Source: Catonia carolina (Eukaryota > Arthropoda > Insecta > Hemiptera > Achilidae). From it: a DNA stretch of 64,000 nucleotides. Under the pieces are notes generated by a model. It saw only the letters and a list, made by a program, of their open reading frames with translations, was not told where the DNA came from and did not search any database. The position numbers were made by a program, and so were the translations under genes. Positions 20,813-32,767 of the stretch are shown in pieces. Every line of letters starts with the position of its first letter. Positions within the stretch are counted from its first letter, which is position 1. The DNA lies in contig JAQMRL010000001.1 in assembly GCA_035578175.1 (NCBI GenBank), forward strand, positions 429,549,545-429,613,544, read 5' to 3'.

Positions 20813-21340
20813 TTTTAATTAGGTCATGAAAGGAGAAGTTCAGTTGAAATAGGACGTACTACTTTTTCACGGTTACAATACGTTTTCATTTCATATTACC
20901 AACAGAATCAAGGAAAAGTAACAAGATGAAAGGTTCACAATGAATACAAGACAAAACAAACAAAAAGAAACGGGACAGACGGACACATCTAATGGATGCC
21001 CTCAGAATTGGCAACCGCCCGACAATAGGTTCTCTACAAGCAATGACGATGATAATGATATCAATAGGAATATCCGCAGTTCCGCAGTGTACTCGTAACG
21101 TCATCCTCATTAGTAACAACATCAGGTGGTGGTTCCCCTTTTAGTTCCCCCGTTGACTCCTGGAATCCCCTTCCATCACACACCTTCCGGCGGCCTTCCC
21201 TACCGTCACAACAATGTAATAATAACTTCGTGCCCTTAATAACGGCCGAGGTCGTATCAAAAGAGCAACATTACTCGCCATGTTCATTAATATATATTTT
21301 CGGTGCATTTAGTAAAGAGCGAGTTTAATTTAAACAAAAA
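20813..21340. other. Unassigned sequence
   Basis: GC-balanced around 20980-21230, with no motif or repeat recognised. The short open frames are not credible. Confidence 0.4.
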
Positions 21341-22120
21341 TCTGGTGTAAAACACTCACACAACTTTCTCTTGCCAATGCAAATAATTAACAATAAACCT
21401 TACATTAGTAATAAAACATTAGAAATAAACAAAAAAACTAACCTCAAAAACATAACCTTATTTTAATCATGAGTGAAAGACGGAAAATGAAAATCGACCT
21501 GTTTGGCTTCAAAATACGGAAAATCACTCTTTCACGCTAAACTAGGCTCTGTAGTGAAAAATGCTTTAAATAAAGTTGTAGATATTTTTATTTCCTATAA
21601 AATTTATTATATACACTGTCGTAAAATGCATTCTAAGGCCGAAGTCTTAAAAAAATCGATTTTTCACACGTTTTCGTGAGAAAAATCAGAAAATCGCTAA
21701 TTACTGCTAAACTAAGCGTTATATTAAAAAATGTTTGAAATAAAAGTTGTAGCATTTAAAATTCTCTACAACTTTTATTATAGTATAAATATTTTCTCTA
21801 AATTGCATATTAAAGCCGTAATCTTAAAAAAACTATGTTTTTACGTAAAAACAGTCTCACCCAGAATTTCAGCAAACATGACGCCTATCCTATCTTGTAG
21901 AGAATAAAATATTGAGTAAACCAGGCGATTTTAAAAAAATTCGTAGGACCAGTTTTTGAGAAAATCGCAAAAATGTGAAAAATTACACGTATAAACTGCT
22001 ACTTCCGGTTGACCGATTTTGATGAAAATGTTCATGTCGGGTCCGGTAGTGGTATGTAACTTAAGTTTCAAGTTCGTACGATGTTCCGTTCTTGAGATAT
22101 TCTATTCACACACACGCACG

Positions 22121-22163
<43 letters not shown>

Positions 22164-22298
22164 CAATCGCTAAAAACATGTTTTTTGGGTTCAGGGTGTC
22201 TGAAAACATATAGATCTGGTGAAAACTCGATTTCGAAAAATCGACATGAAAACAATACTTTCCTTCCTATATATTCATATAGGCAAGAGAAAGTAAAA
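21341..22298 (+). mobile_element. Fam-E copy 6 (full length)
   Basis: All Fam-E landmarks are present. The dinucleotide array is a compound (CA)n/(CG)n tract at 22107-22160, and the terminal hairpin CCTATATATTCATATAGG is intact. Confidence 0.9.
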
Positions 22299-22664
22299 AT
22301 CCTTACAGATACAAACAATTTCTTACGGTACCGGTATTATTTTTCATTACACTAGGATGGTGTACATTCAGTAAGAAATACTATAGGACCACACCTTTTG
22401 CTAGTACAATTTACTTTTACGAATTTAATTCCTTGATTCGATTCTCGAAAGATCAAAAAAACTATAATAGTATATTACTTAATAAAATATATAACCTTCA
22501 TCTACCGTCAACAGTTGTTTGTAAAATGTAAGCTAACCCAAATGTTTAAAACAAATAATTAGAAACAAAAAAAACCTCTAAGCTACCGCTCAATCAATAT
22601 AATGCATTAGTAACCTAACAGTCCCACATTAGATACCCAAGTAAAAACTAAACGTAAGGTAGGC

Positions 22665-23040
22665 ACACTAATTTCCTGAGCTGGTGATGAAAGAGATGAA
22701 TGAAAGTGAGAGAGTGAGTGTTGGTCAGTGACAGCAAGAGGGGAATTAGGCTACGGTTCCCTTCCACGCCCCGCTGACAGTATGTAAATTTTTTTTAACC
22801 CGACATTTCCCTTGTAGTATTATATAAAGATCCGAGGGAGGTGGAGGGTTCTTCGCTAATGCCGGATCAAGTGGCCAGGCGGCGGGTTTTTGGTTGGTAG
22901 GCGGTTGCGGCCTCCTTGGGACTGGACGAGGACGCCTCAATTGAGTCCAACACTACTTCCCCCATCGTGAGAGAGTGAACATGAGTTTTTCTGGCCGCCT
23001 CAGATAAAGATAAAGAAAAAGAAAAAGTAAAAACTAAAAA
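22665..23040. promoter_or_regulatory. GC-rich island with TATA box, possible promoter
   Basis: An island clearly richer in CpG and GC than its surroundings. It holds TATATAAAG near 22822 followed by a G-rich segment, and GAGAG-type repeats upstream. No coding exon can be recognised on either strand, and no LTR-type inverted ends or target duplication are seen. This is only a candidate core promoter or the debris of another element. Confidence 0.25.
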
Positions 23041-23061
23041 ATGCCAATACAAAAACCAATA

Positions 23062-23488
23062 AACCGCCGGGTTGGTCTATTGATAAAATCATCGGCCCGA
23101 GTCACCTGTTAAACACCTGATTTTTGGAAATGAAGGTTCGGTGATTCAAATCACTTTTTTAAATCCCTAATATGTGTACGGTGCAATCTGTTCAATTTAA
23201 GAACAATACGCAACCCCATGACCGAATGAGATGAGGATGATGTGTATGGCGTGTAAATGAGGTGTAGTCTTGTACAAACTCAGACCGACCATTCCAGAGA
23301 GAGTATGGTTAACTGAACCTCTATCATCAAAGTACACCGGTAATCACTGTCTGTCTATTATTCAAATCAGTATAAACGTAACTACCTTTTCCAAGATTTA
23401 AACCACGGAACCTTCGTCTCCGAAAATCAGCTTGTTAAACAGTTGACTTGGCAACGATTCGACCGCTTGAGAAACCTAGTGGGTATAA
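23062..23488 (-). repeat. Fam-F SINE with an extra inverted head
   Basis: 23156-23488 is a reverse-strand Fam-F copy. 23062-23155 is a forward tRNA-like Fam-F head (CGGGTTGGTCTATTG, GATTCAAATC) joined to its tail end, so two copies meet in inverted orientation. Confidence 0.7.
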
Positions 23489-23510
23489 TTAAATCATAAT
23501 TGAGGTTTAC

Positions 23511-23690
23511 ACGTATATGAATACCAGACAGTGGTTACCGGAGTACTTTGAAGGTTGAAATTCAATTAACCATACTCTCTCAAGAAATCGGCTTGAGTAA
23601 TATAAGAATACACCTCATTTACACTAGTACATATCATCCATATTTAATTAGGTCATGGACACATTGCAACATACAAACATTGGCGATAAA
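23511..23690 (+). repeat. Fam-F SINE body, diverged
   Basis: GAATACCAGACAGTGGTTACC to CATTGGCGATAAAAAG, head missing. Confidence 0.7.
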
Positions 23691-24720
23691 AAGTTTTGTA
23701 AATAAATAAACTTTTATCACGTAAAATAATAGGCTACAGATTATAATAAGACAAGTAGAATGAAATAATAATTCACACAGAAGAAAAACAATGAGACAAT
23801 AGCTATAATTAAAAGAACAAACTATAAAAATTAACCGATAAAAATATAAAACAGAGTAATACATAAAAATAGAAAAATCATTAATATTTGACATCACTGA
23901 TAAGACCGTTAACGTTCAGAATAATAATAAAAATAAGTTTGTAAAACTTTTAAAAATGTAATGGTTTAAAATTGTGTCACAACTGTATTTTAGATTTCCA
24001 TAATTTTAATAATTTTTAAATCATCTAGGAAATCTTTAAAAATAATATTGATTTCTAAATTATTTTTCCAAGCAAATCATAGCAATTTTATATTTATTAC
24101 AAAAAAATTTGAAAAGAGAATAAACCATCATCATTACCAGAATATGTTTTATTTTTATAAAAATCTGTTTTAAATTATAAACTATGCTAATTTAATGGTA
24201 GGGACTTTATTAATCGTACCTTGAACAGATTCCTCAACAGTAAGAAATGTTTCATAAAATTCATCAAAAATCTTATTTTGTAAATTATTTTCTCTGTAAT
24301 ATTTTACTGGCTAATATTGTGTATTAATAAGTGTAAATGACTATAATTCCAATTTTGACAAAGAGAAATGGTCCTTTTTGTATGAGACCATACTGTGTTG
24401 ATTTAAAATAGAACAATTTTTTTTTAAATATTTTACTAAAAATATAATTTCATCGTTTATTGTCATGGATAATAACCATGAAATTGAAAAAGCGTTAAAT
24501 AAATAATAATTTAGTGTACAAGGAAAAACAAACGATTTAATAAACATTCATTGAAAATTGAAATAATAAACACACTTAATATACTCGTATATACACTACT
24601 TTCGTACAAACTGCCATATAAATTTCTATATAGGAACGGGTATTTTGATTGGAACGAGATCACCACAATACAGGACAATCTTCATAACAAACTGAAATTA
24701 TTAAAGGTATAAATATAAAA
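23691..24720. other. Unassigned AT-rich sequence
   Basis: About 1 kb, very AT-rich, no repeat family or coding motif seen. Confidence 0.4.
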
Positions 24721-24721
24721 T

Positions 24722-25432
24722 ATGGCCATAACAGTTGTGTTTGCTAGTTCCAGGGCTACATAAAAATGGTTCGGTTCTTACCACATGGTCATCCAATTAT
24801 ACGTTCTTGTTTAGGGTCATCAGCCGAAAGGCTGGTTTGAACCTGTAGAGGTTTTACTAAGTAAAACTACAAGTGAGGTGGTTTACCATTGCCTTCCTCA
24901 CTGAGTGGAAAAGTATGCTTATCAGCATGCCGGGCCCTCTGAAAAGCACATATTTTTCACTCTACAAATGACACCTCCACTTCATTCACCAAAAGGTCTG
25001 GTTTTATAATGAAATTCATTAAATTTAGAAGAGATAACTCCGATTAATGTCTTTTACACCTCTACCTCTTCTGTTCTTAAATGATTCAGTCATTTAATTG
25101 GCTGACCATGTGATAAGTAACAGAACTATTTATTTTAGCCCTGCAACGAACAGATTGAATCATTTAAGAACAGAAAGGTAGAGGTGTAAAAGACACTAAT
25201 CAGAGTTATCTCCTCTAAGAGTAATGAATTTCCTTATATAGCCAGACCCTGCGGTGAATTAAGTAAAGGTGTCATTTGCAGGGTGGAAAGTGGATGCTTT
25301 TCAGAGGGCATAGTATACTGTTCCACTTAGTGAGGAAGGCATGGTAAACCATCTAACTCCTCCATTTACTTAGTAAAGTCACTGGAGGTTCAAACCAGCC
25401 TTTTGGCTGACGATTTAAACAACAACAATAAA
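24722..25432. repeat. Chimeric Fam-A locus: forward, reverse, forward
   Basis: 24722-24800 is a forward 5' piece, 24803-25158 a reverse copy without its head, and 25158-25432 the forward 3' part. The two forward pieces join at AATTATA/TTGAATCATTTAAG. No clear target duplication is seen, so an inversion or a foldback insertion is possible. Confidence 0.75.
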
Positions 25433-25460
25433 CAGATGACGATTATGTACCATTACAATT

Positions 25461-25788
25461 TTTTTTTTGCAATCCCTAATTTGTGTACATTGCAATCTGT
25501 TCAATTCAGAACAATAAGCAACCCCATGACCCAATGAGATGAGGATGATGTGTATGAAGTGTAAATGAGGTGTAGTCTTGTACAGACTCAGGTCGACGAT
25601 TCCTGAGTGAGTATGGTTAATTGAACCCCAACCATCAAAGAACACCGGTAACCACTGTCTAGTGTTCAAATCCGTATAAAAGTAACTACCTCTACTAGGA
25701 TTTGAACCAGGAACCTTCGTCTCCAAAAATCAGCTGTTAAACAGCTGATTTTAGCGACGACTTTACCTCTAGACCAACCCGGTGGGTT
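25461..25788 (-). repeat. Fam-F tRNA-SINE copy (full length)
   Basis: Full-length reverse copy with the exact 9-bp duplication ATTACAATT (25452-25460, 25789-25797). Head palindrome intact (AAATCAGCTGTTAAACAGCT...). Confidence 0.93.
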
Positions 25789-25799
25789 ATTACAATTAT

Positions 25800-26288
25800 T
25801 AACAGAAAGAAGTTATGGGATTCTATGAAGGGGAATGGAATATAGGTAAATATGATAGCTGCCATAAAAATAAAGAACAAGTTAACAAGCAAGTTTACAA
25901 CAACTAAAGATCTGCTCACGGGCTGTTTTACGTCACAATATGTTTAAGATATTTTTGGAACAAGCGCTGAAACTACGGAAAAGGAAACATGAGGGAATGG
26001 GTATCCTAATATGACACAATTACTTTTATACACTTACTTTCCTTGATCACAAACATTTACAACCCAAGATAGGATGATAAAAATCCGAGTTTTTATGATG
26101 CGAAAATTGGAGGAAGAATACACAAAGTACTGGTTAAAATAAAATTCTGAGAAGACAGAATAAATAACTACAAAAGAAGAGGTAAAAGGATAGGAACATA
26201 GAGATAATAGACGGATAAAAAGAAGTTAAACGTTTAAAAATACTTGGGATTTACACTCTTCATAAAGGGAAAAATGAGGAAATTTTTT
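25800..26288. other. Unassigned AT-rich sequence
   Basis: No repeat family seen. Weak similarity to LINE-like sequence cannot be supported. Confidence 0.35.
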
Positions 26289-26290
26289 TT

Positions 26291-26350
26291 GTGTGAAACA
26301 CTCACACGACTTTCTCCTGCCAATGTAAATAATACCTCATTATAATCTAC
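26291..26350 (+). repeat. Fam-E 5' end fragment
   Basis: Only the first ~60 bp (GTGTGAAACACTCACACGAC) remain. Confidence 0.75.
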
Positions 26351-27212
26351 GTTTAACCTTAGTAAACTATGTACAATTAAAAACACAATTTAAAATGGTG
26401 ATTATGTTTAAAAGTAACCAACGATATATTTTATGTACCTTTTGATAACAAATTTATTTTATTATTCTCATTTAGTTACCAAACAAAGATTGAAAAAACT
26501 AACCCTCGTATTGCAACTGTTGATGGATACATGATATCCGAAAGGACCTGTTGACTTTTTTTAATCAAGTGACACTCATCTGTTGTGCATTTAGTGGTTT
26601 TTATATATTATATAATATAGAAATAAACCGGGATAGCCGAAACGAATTAGTAAAATTATAACTTGAGACTCCACGAGACAGAGATAAACACATTAATTAC
26701 ATTAAATGAATACCTTAAATACAATTATGTAGTCACTTAGATCAAAATGACCCCATTTCACTTTTAAAAATAATATCATTATTTAAAATAATATTAGAAT
26801 TTTAACGCAAAATATACTGAACCTCTTACCTTTCAAGAACAAACATAAAGTAGCTGAACGGCAATATCCTTTAAAACACTACACTAACACTTAAATAACT
26901 CTCTAGTGAACAATTGGCTATTTTGTATACACAGGGGAAACCAATTACAAGAAAGGGGAAAGTACTTCACTGAAAATTACTGAATTTAAAAAAACTCAAC
27001 GTTAAAATTACAGGAAAATTCACCCATGCATGACTCCTTTTACTTTTTATTTAATATTAGACCTCCTTTTGTGTCACGATAATGCAAAGCATAAAACGAT
27101 CCATGCACTGTGTTATTGTACCAACTACTGACTGATTCGACAACTTCATTAACATAGAAAAAAATTAAAATACAAAATGGAAGGAATCTATTCTCGGCCA
27201 CCGATACATTAA
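26351..27212. other. Unassigned AT-rich sequence
   Basis: No family or coding motif recognised. Confidence 0.4.
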
Positions 27213-27215
27213 TAT

Positions 27216-27965
27216 GTTGTTTAGGTCATCACCCGAATGGCTGGTTTGAAATTCTAGAGGTTTTACTAAATCAAACTAGGAGTTAAGTGGTTTACCATTG
27301 CCTTCCTCACTGAGTGTAAAAGTATGCCCATCAACTAGCCGGGTCCTCTGAAAAGTATCTACTTTCCACTCTGCAAATAACACCTTCACTCATTCACCAC
27401 AGGGTTTGGGTGTATAATGATATGCATTACTTTTAGAGGAGATAACTCTAATGTCTTTTACACCTCTACCTCTTCTGTTCTTAGACGCTTAAAACATATA
27501 ATTGGCTGACCACGTAATAAAAAACAGAACTATTTTTTTCAGACCTGTGCTATCAAAACGAGAGGAGAGTAGATTGCAAGCATCTGAAATGAAATTTCTT
27601 CGACATACATATGGGTGTAGTAGAGAAGATAGTTACAGGAATACAGAGATAAGAAAAGAACTCAACATCTTCTCTATAAACAACAAGGTATCCCAGAACA
27701 GAATGCAGTGGTTAGAGCATGTAAACAGAATGCGGGAGGATAGGATACCTAAGCAAATACTGGGCTATAAGCCGGAGGGCAGGAGAGAACGAGGACGCCC
27801 GAGAAAGAGATGAGCAGATTTGAGAGGTTCGGAACAGGCAGAGATGCCTAATCCTTGAAAGGCAGAAGAAGAAGAAGAAGAAGAAGAAGAAGAAGACTAT
27901 TTTTTGTATCCCTGGAAATAGTAGATAGAGTGAAAATAATTTAACAATCCACCTGCCTGTTACGG
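27216..27965 (-). repeat. Fam-A copy split by a LINE
   Basis: 27216-27539 and 27896-27965 join into one reverse A-I copy when the LINE is removed. Confidence 0.88.
27540..27895 (+). mobile_element. 5'-truncated LINE 3' end with (GAA)n tail
   Basis: Exact 10-bp duplication ACTATTTTTT (27529-27538, 27896-27905). The C-terminal coding part is open for about 90 codons: LQASEMKFLRHTYGCSRED, NRMQWLEHVNRMRED, then GRRERGRPRKR. It ends with a stop and a GAA microsatellite-like tail, the same 3' end as the copy at 42359-42891. The family therefore retrotransposes with a GAA-repeat 3' end. Confidence 0.9.
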
Positions 27966-28224
27966 GTAATAACATAAAAATAACCCTAAGCAATTGCTAA
28001 TGATCAAGGATCTAATGTTACTTTAAAAAATAAAAAAATAGAAATTGAGTGTAGATGAAAGATTTTCACATTGCAATACTTTTCTTGGTACTCAAGTACT
28101 ACCTACTTGAAGTGTACCACATAAAAATTATCCAGAATATAGCCGTACATTGAACCAATAAAGTTGGCTTAGCTGGCAAAGCTACCGAGGCGGCCAAACC
28201 AAATTCAACAACCAAACGGGTGCT

Positions 28225-28398
28225 TGCCGGCCGCGTTGGCGATGTTGGTAACGTGCTCGCCTCTCATAACGCGGTCTTGGGTTCGAATCCCACTCGGGCA
28301 TGGCATTTTTTCATACGTTATAAAAATTCATTTCATCCTTCACCGTCTGCATTAGCAGCAATTTGCAAAACAGTCGGACGTTAAACAAAAAAAAAAAA
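28225..28398 (+). repeat. Fam-B SINE, alternative tail
   Basis: tRNA-like head with box B GGGTTCGAATCCC, then the tail GTCTGCATTAGCAGCAATTT...CAGTCGGACGTTAAAC. Target duplication AACGGGTGCT (28215-28224, 28399-28408). Confidence 0.92.
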
Positions 28399-28408
28399 AA
28401 CGGGTGCT

Positions 28409-28659
28409 ATGAATCCTTTAAAAAATTGAATTAGTTTACACCTGCCGTCTTAATTAGGTTAAAAAGTATTACTGCTTTTTCAGAATACCCGCCCACCTGA
28501 AAACTCCTTTCACTTTTTCTACAAAAGAGTCTAGCTGAATTGAATTGAATTCACCTCAACCAAATAGGATAAAAACATCACAACACTTCCCCTTTTGTTC
28601 TTAAATAGTTCAGTAATTAGTTTCAATTGACCATTAACCCTTAACTTAACTTCAATTAA
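28409..28659. other. Unassigned sequence
   Basis: Nothing recognised. Confidence 0.4.
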
Positions 28660-28913
28660 CTTTTTTAACCCCAATGTGTGTGCGTTGCAATCTGTTCAAT
28701 TTAGAACAATAAGCAACCCCATGACCCAATGAGATGAGGACGATATGTATGAAATGTAAAGAAGGTGTAATCTTGTACAGACTCAAGCCGATCATACTTG
28801 AGAGAGTATAGTTAAGTGAATGCCAACCATTAACGTACACTGTCTGGTATTCAAATCAGTATAAAAGTAACTACCTTTATTAGGAACTGAACCACGGAAC
28901 CTTCGTCTCTGTA
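28660..28913 (-). repeat. Fam-F SINE, head lost
   Basis: Reverse copy from the A-rich tail to the box B side (AACCTTCGTCTC), truncated there. Confidence 0.82.
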
Positions 28914-29784
28914 TGTTACGAATGTTTAAACAGCAACTATTTTTAAAGCCCTCGAACTTGTTCTTGTTTAATAAGAACTTATAAAAAACTCTGGAAGAAG
29001 AGAAATTGTAAAATAAGTAAAAAATGTAAGCTACAACAAATTTAACCAACACACCATATGATGTTTTCCTTACAATTAAGTTTTCCATATTATTAACGCA
29101 ACCACCAATAAAACTAAAAATTCTAATTCTAAAAAAACTAGTACGATTATTACAAAACTCTACGAATCAAATATTTTTAACATATTATTGTTACGGATAG
29201 TCAATTTTTTGGAATCAATTAATTTAAACAATGCTAATAAATTTTGTCGCTGTGAAACTCATCAGAAGTCACACTTATATCATTAAGTTTTATTCAATTT
29301 ACTAAAATAAAACTTGATAAATGAATTAAGTTATACTATACCGTACTTGTTTTTTTCTAGACAATAAGCAAGATTTAGAAAATATGTAGGCAACTACTAT
29401 AACAGAAAATCAATAGAATGTAAAAAAATAGGCTGTAATTAAATAACGTAGTAAAACAAAAAGAGATTAGATAATTCAAGCGCTTGTTATATGATTAATA
29501 CACTAAAAAACAAAATTAAAAAATATTGTAAACCGTAGATTTACAACGTAAATGATGTAAAAAAAACCAGTAAAGACCACAAGTAATCAGTTCTACTAAT
29601 TAGAAAATTTGAACACGATTAAACTTTAACCGAATACTTTAATATTTCTGGAAAAAATATGAAAAACAAAATAGGACACTAGAAAACGGAACGTTGGGCG
29701 TACATTTAAAAATTCCTCATCTGAACGTAGGGCCTACTATAAATGTATACCCAAATGTACGTAAAGTAAAGGTAGTAACCAAAT
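28914..29784. other. Unassigned AT-rich sequence
   Basis: No repeat or coding motif seen. Confidence 0.4.
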
Positions 29785-30026
29785 GTAAGTGAAGGTTACT
29801 TTTATACGGATTTGATTGCTAGACAGTGGTTACCGGTGTACTTTGATGGTTGGGGTTCAATTAACCATACTTTCTCAGAAATGGTCGGCCTGAGTCTGCA
29901 CAAGACTACACCTCACTTACACATCATACATATCATCCTCATCTCATTGGGTCATGGGGTTGCTTATTGTTCTGAATTGAACAGATTGCAACGTACACAT
30001 ATTCGGAATTAAAAATAAAAAAAAAA
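29785..30026 (+). repeat. Fam-F SINE, head lost
   Basis: Forward body from GTGAAGGTTACTTTTATACG to the A-rich tail. It is the least diverged Fam-F body here. Confidence 0.85.
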
Positions 30027-30744
30027 CTTGTAACACCCAGTTTTCTCACATCGTATTTCTCCCCTTCCACATATGATTTAAGAAAAATTCTTGTTTACTA
30101 CTACTGTTATTATTTATACAGAAGAAATTCTGCTTTCAATGTAAACAAAGTTGTGTGAAAAGTTAATAAAATTGGCTTTTAGAACAAGAATGAATTTGTG
30201 AAGTTCAATGAACTTCACATATTAAAATATTGGCGGGATCTATATTCTTTTGTTAAATCACATCCAGTGTTTTATTACAAGAATCCGTCTATAGTTTTCC
30301 CTGTTAACATTTTATGAAATTATTATTCATGTATGGACAGATTTAGAATGTAGACATGAATCTTCTTCAGTAATCAACAATACTTTCACTCGAAACACCG
30401 ATTTAAACAGACAGATAGCATATACACAATCATTATTTTACATACCAGCACAACTAGAATTTTACTTTCTTGTTTCTTTTTTTTACTTAAACAATATGAG
30501 TTGTAGAAAATTTAACACTGAAATTATACGTGAAACAGGTGCAAAAGAATAATCGATCATAACAAAGTAGTTGTCATAAAAGCATTAGCTTTCAAAAAAA
30601 ACTATTACTTTCTAAAGTTACTTTTACACTAATTTGCGTAAAATATGTTCGTTTGAAATTGTTAACTGATTTTAAATATCAATAAATGAAGCTTAAAGGT
30701 CCAGTGACGTGTAAATTAAAATTTTCTACAACTCAAATATAACC
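30027..30744. other. Unassigned AT-rich sequence
   Basis: No family recognised. Confidence 0.4.
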
Positions 30745-30746
30745 TA

Positions 30747-31087
30747 CAGTTGAGCCGTCCTTAGTTTGCTCCTACTGTCAACAAACCAAAGCCAGCTACT
30801 ACAGGGTGAACGCTAGGGTTCACCACTTTATGGATATTGTATTCCTATTAAGTAAACTAAGTTTTGAATTATAAGTACTTAAAGTACTTAAAAACATCAG
30901 TCATGACATGATGTAGGCCTAACAATTTCATTTATAAAAATACTTTAAAAGTATTTTGTATTAAAATACTTTTGAAAGTATTTTGTTGTTACTTTTTAAT
31001 CAGCGTGTACACATTTTTATGTAATGCGCATGCTCAGTGACGTCATTGTTTGTTTACATTAGGAGCAAACTTAGAAAGGCTGGACTT
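30747..31087 (-). mobile_element. Fam-G MITE copy 2
   Basis: About 341 bp with the same inverted termini as copy 1, TA on both sides (30745-30746, 31088-31089), and TGACGTCA at 31038-31045. Confidence 0.88.
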
Positions 31088-31301
31088 TACAGACGAAGGG
31101 ATGTAATTTTGATCGCTACTGAGATATGAAACGTATGTTTACTTAGTGCATCTTAAGTCTGAAAATCAACTAAAAATAAAAGTAAAGCAATAATGTACGA
31201 TTATCGATCAGTAGGGCGACCGATTTTATCACTCTTTACAATTTTTATCCACCACAGTGAATGACTTCAGTATTTTTACACTTACAGAAAAACTCGATTA
31301 A

Positions 31302-31838
31302 CCCTTTCAGTGCCCAAACAATATTTTTAAAAGTTTGATTTTAATGTGCGATATAATCTGCATAAGGATGTACAAAAAGTGCCAGCCCTTATTTCGACAA
31401 TTTGCAGGCGTAAGCCAACCAAATTTCAACGTTACAGAAAAATAAAATTTCACGTTAAAAATGAATTTTTATTCTGTTCATGAAAAAGATAAATCGTTCT
31501 GATAACAAGAAAAATATTCAAAATACATTTTCTTTTTAGTTTTTTAAAGTCGCATCGACAGCTTGGTCATTAGCAACTACTGTGGGTTTTGGTAGGCTAC
31601 TGTGACGGTGGTTTTAACGTGTTACAATTTTCATACCCTAGCTGGGAATCGAATCCGGGACCTTTCGCTTTGAAGGCTAGCGTGCTAATCATTACGCCAC
31701 GGAGGCGGACTCAGAATACATTATTCCATTAATTTTTGATTAAAACAATTATTTTTATAAACTTTCGGTTATCCGGACGTTGGCACATTACGTAAAAGAT
31801 ATCGACTTCCTGTTTTCCGGACGTAGGCACCGAAAGGG
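31302..31838 (+). mobile_element. Fam-K piggyBac-like MITE copy 1
   Basis: TTAA at both sides (31298-31301, 31839-31842). The termini CCCTTTCAGTGCC and its complement (GGCACCGAAAGGG) are inverted. TTAA targeting and CCC ends are typical of piggyBac relatives. Without the Fam-C SINE it is about 350 bp. No transposase inside. Confidence 0.75.
31530..31714 (-). repeat. Fam-C tRNA-SINE (full length)
   Basis: Reverse strand: box A-like GTGGCGTAATGATTAGCACG, box B GGATTCGATTCCC, AACACGTTAAAACC, tail GCTAATGACCAAGCTGTCGA. Target duplication AATACATT (31522-31529, 31715-31722). Inserted in the Fam-K MITE. Confidence 0.88.
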
Positions 31839-31919
31839 TTAAAAAACCATACGCCAATAAAACACACCGAAATATATTTTGGCGTTAATTTGCGTCAGAA
31901 TACCATTAATATTCATGTA

Positions 31920-32185
31920 AAATTTCCAAGAGTTTAAACTCAAGGAAATATTCCTAAAATTCATGAATTCCCGGGAATGTATGATTTACGGACAAGTGAC
32001 CTATTAGTTACATAAAGTAACAAATATATTGTTAATTTAATCATGATTAGATTAAATAAGACTCACAAACTGCTGTAAGTTTAAAGAATGCAATATAATT
32101 AATTGCAATTAATCCGCATTGGCGCAGTTGGTAACGTGCTCGCCTCTCATAATGCGGTCTTTGGTTCGAATCCCATTCAGGCACG
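31920..32185 (+). repeat. Old local duplication, unit 1
   Basis: Similar to 32768-33268: both have AAACTCAAGGAAATATT, ATGATTAGATTAAATAA, an ATATAATT run and then a Fam-B head in the same order. The second unit has an extra AT-rich insert. Confidence 0.6.
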
Positions 32186-32276
32186 GCATATTTTCATGTT
32201 ACAAAAAAATCATTTCACCTTTCAACGTCTGCATTAGCAGTAATTCCAGAACAGTCGGACGTTAAACAAAAAAAAC
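32111..32276 (+). repeat. Fam-B SINE, alternative tail
   Basis: Head with box A TGGCGCAGTTGG and box B, then the CAGTCGGACGTTAAAC tail type. Confidence 0.85.
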
Positions 32277-32354
32277 TTTAAAAAAAATACATAGAATAAA
32301 TTTTGTTAATTCTGTCTCCAATATCAGTAATAATTACTGCTGATATTTTGGTCT

Positions 32355-32741
32355 TATGCCCACAACAGGCGGGCGGAGTGTTAAATTATTTGCACTCGAT
32401 CTGCTAGTTCCAGGGCAACAAAAAAAGTTCTGTTTCTTATCACATGTTCAACCAAATATATGACTGAAGCATTTAAGAACAGAAGAGGTATAAGGTGATA
32501 AAGACATTAATCACAGTTATCTCTTCTGGGAGTAATGAATTTCATTATAAAGCCAGACCCTGCGGTGAATGAAGTGAAGTCATTTTTAGGGTGGAAGTAT
32601 ATATGCTGTAGAGGGTGTGGCATGCTGACAAGGATACTTTTCCACTCAGTGAGGAAGGCAATATTAAATCACCACACTCTTCGTTTTATTAGTAAAACCC
32701 TAGAGATTCAGACCAGCCTTTCAGTTGATCACCTAAACAAC
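32355..32741 (+). repeat. Fam-A copy (full length, A-I)
   Basis: Complete forward copy from GCCCACAACAGGCGGG to CACCTAAACAACAA. It lies between the two units of the local duplication. Confidence 0.88.
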
Positions 32742-32767
32742 AAACTACACGATATAAAATTCCTGGG

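Noticed and set aside
28225..28300. Possible tRNA gene
   Set aside because: Boxes A and B are good, but acceptor-stem pairing is not evident and the sequence continues into a SINE body with a target duplication.
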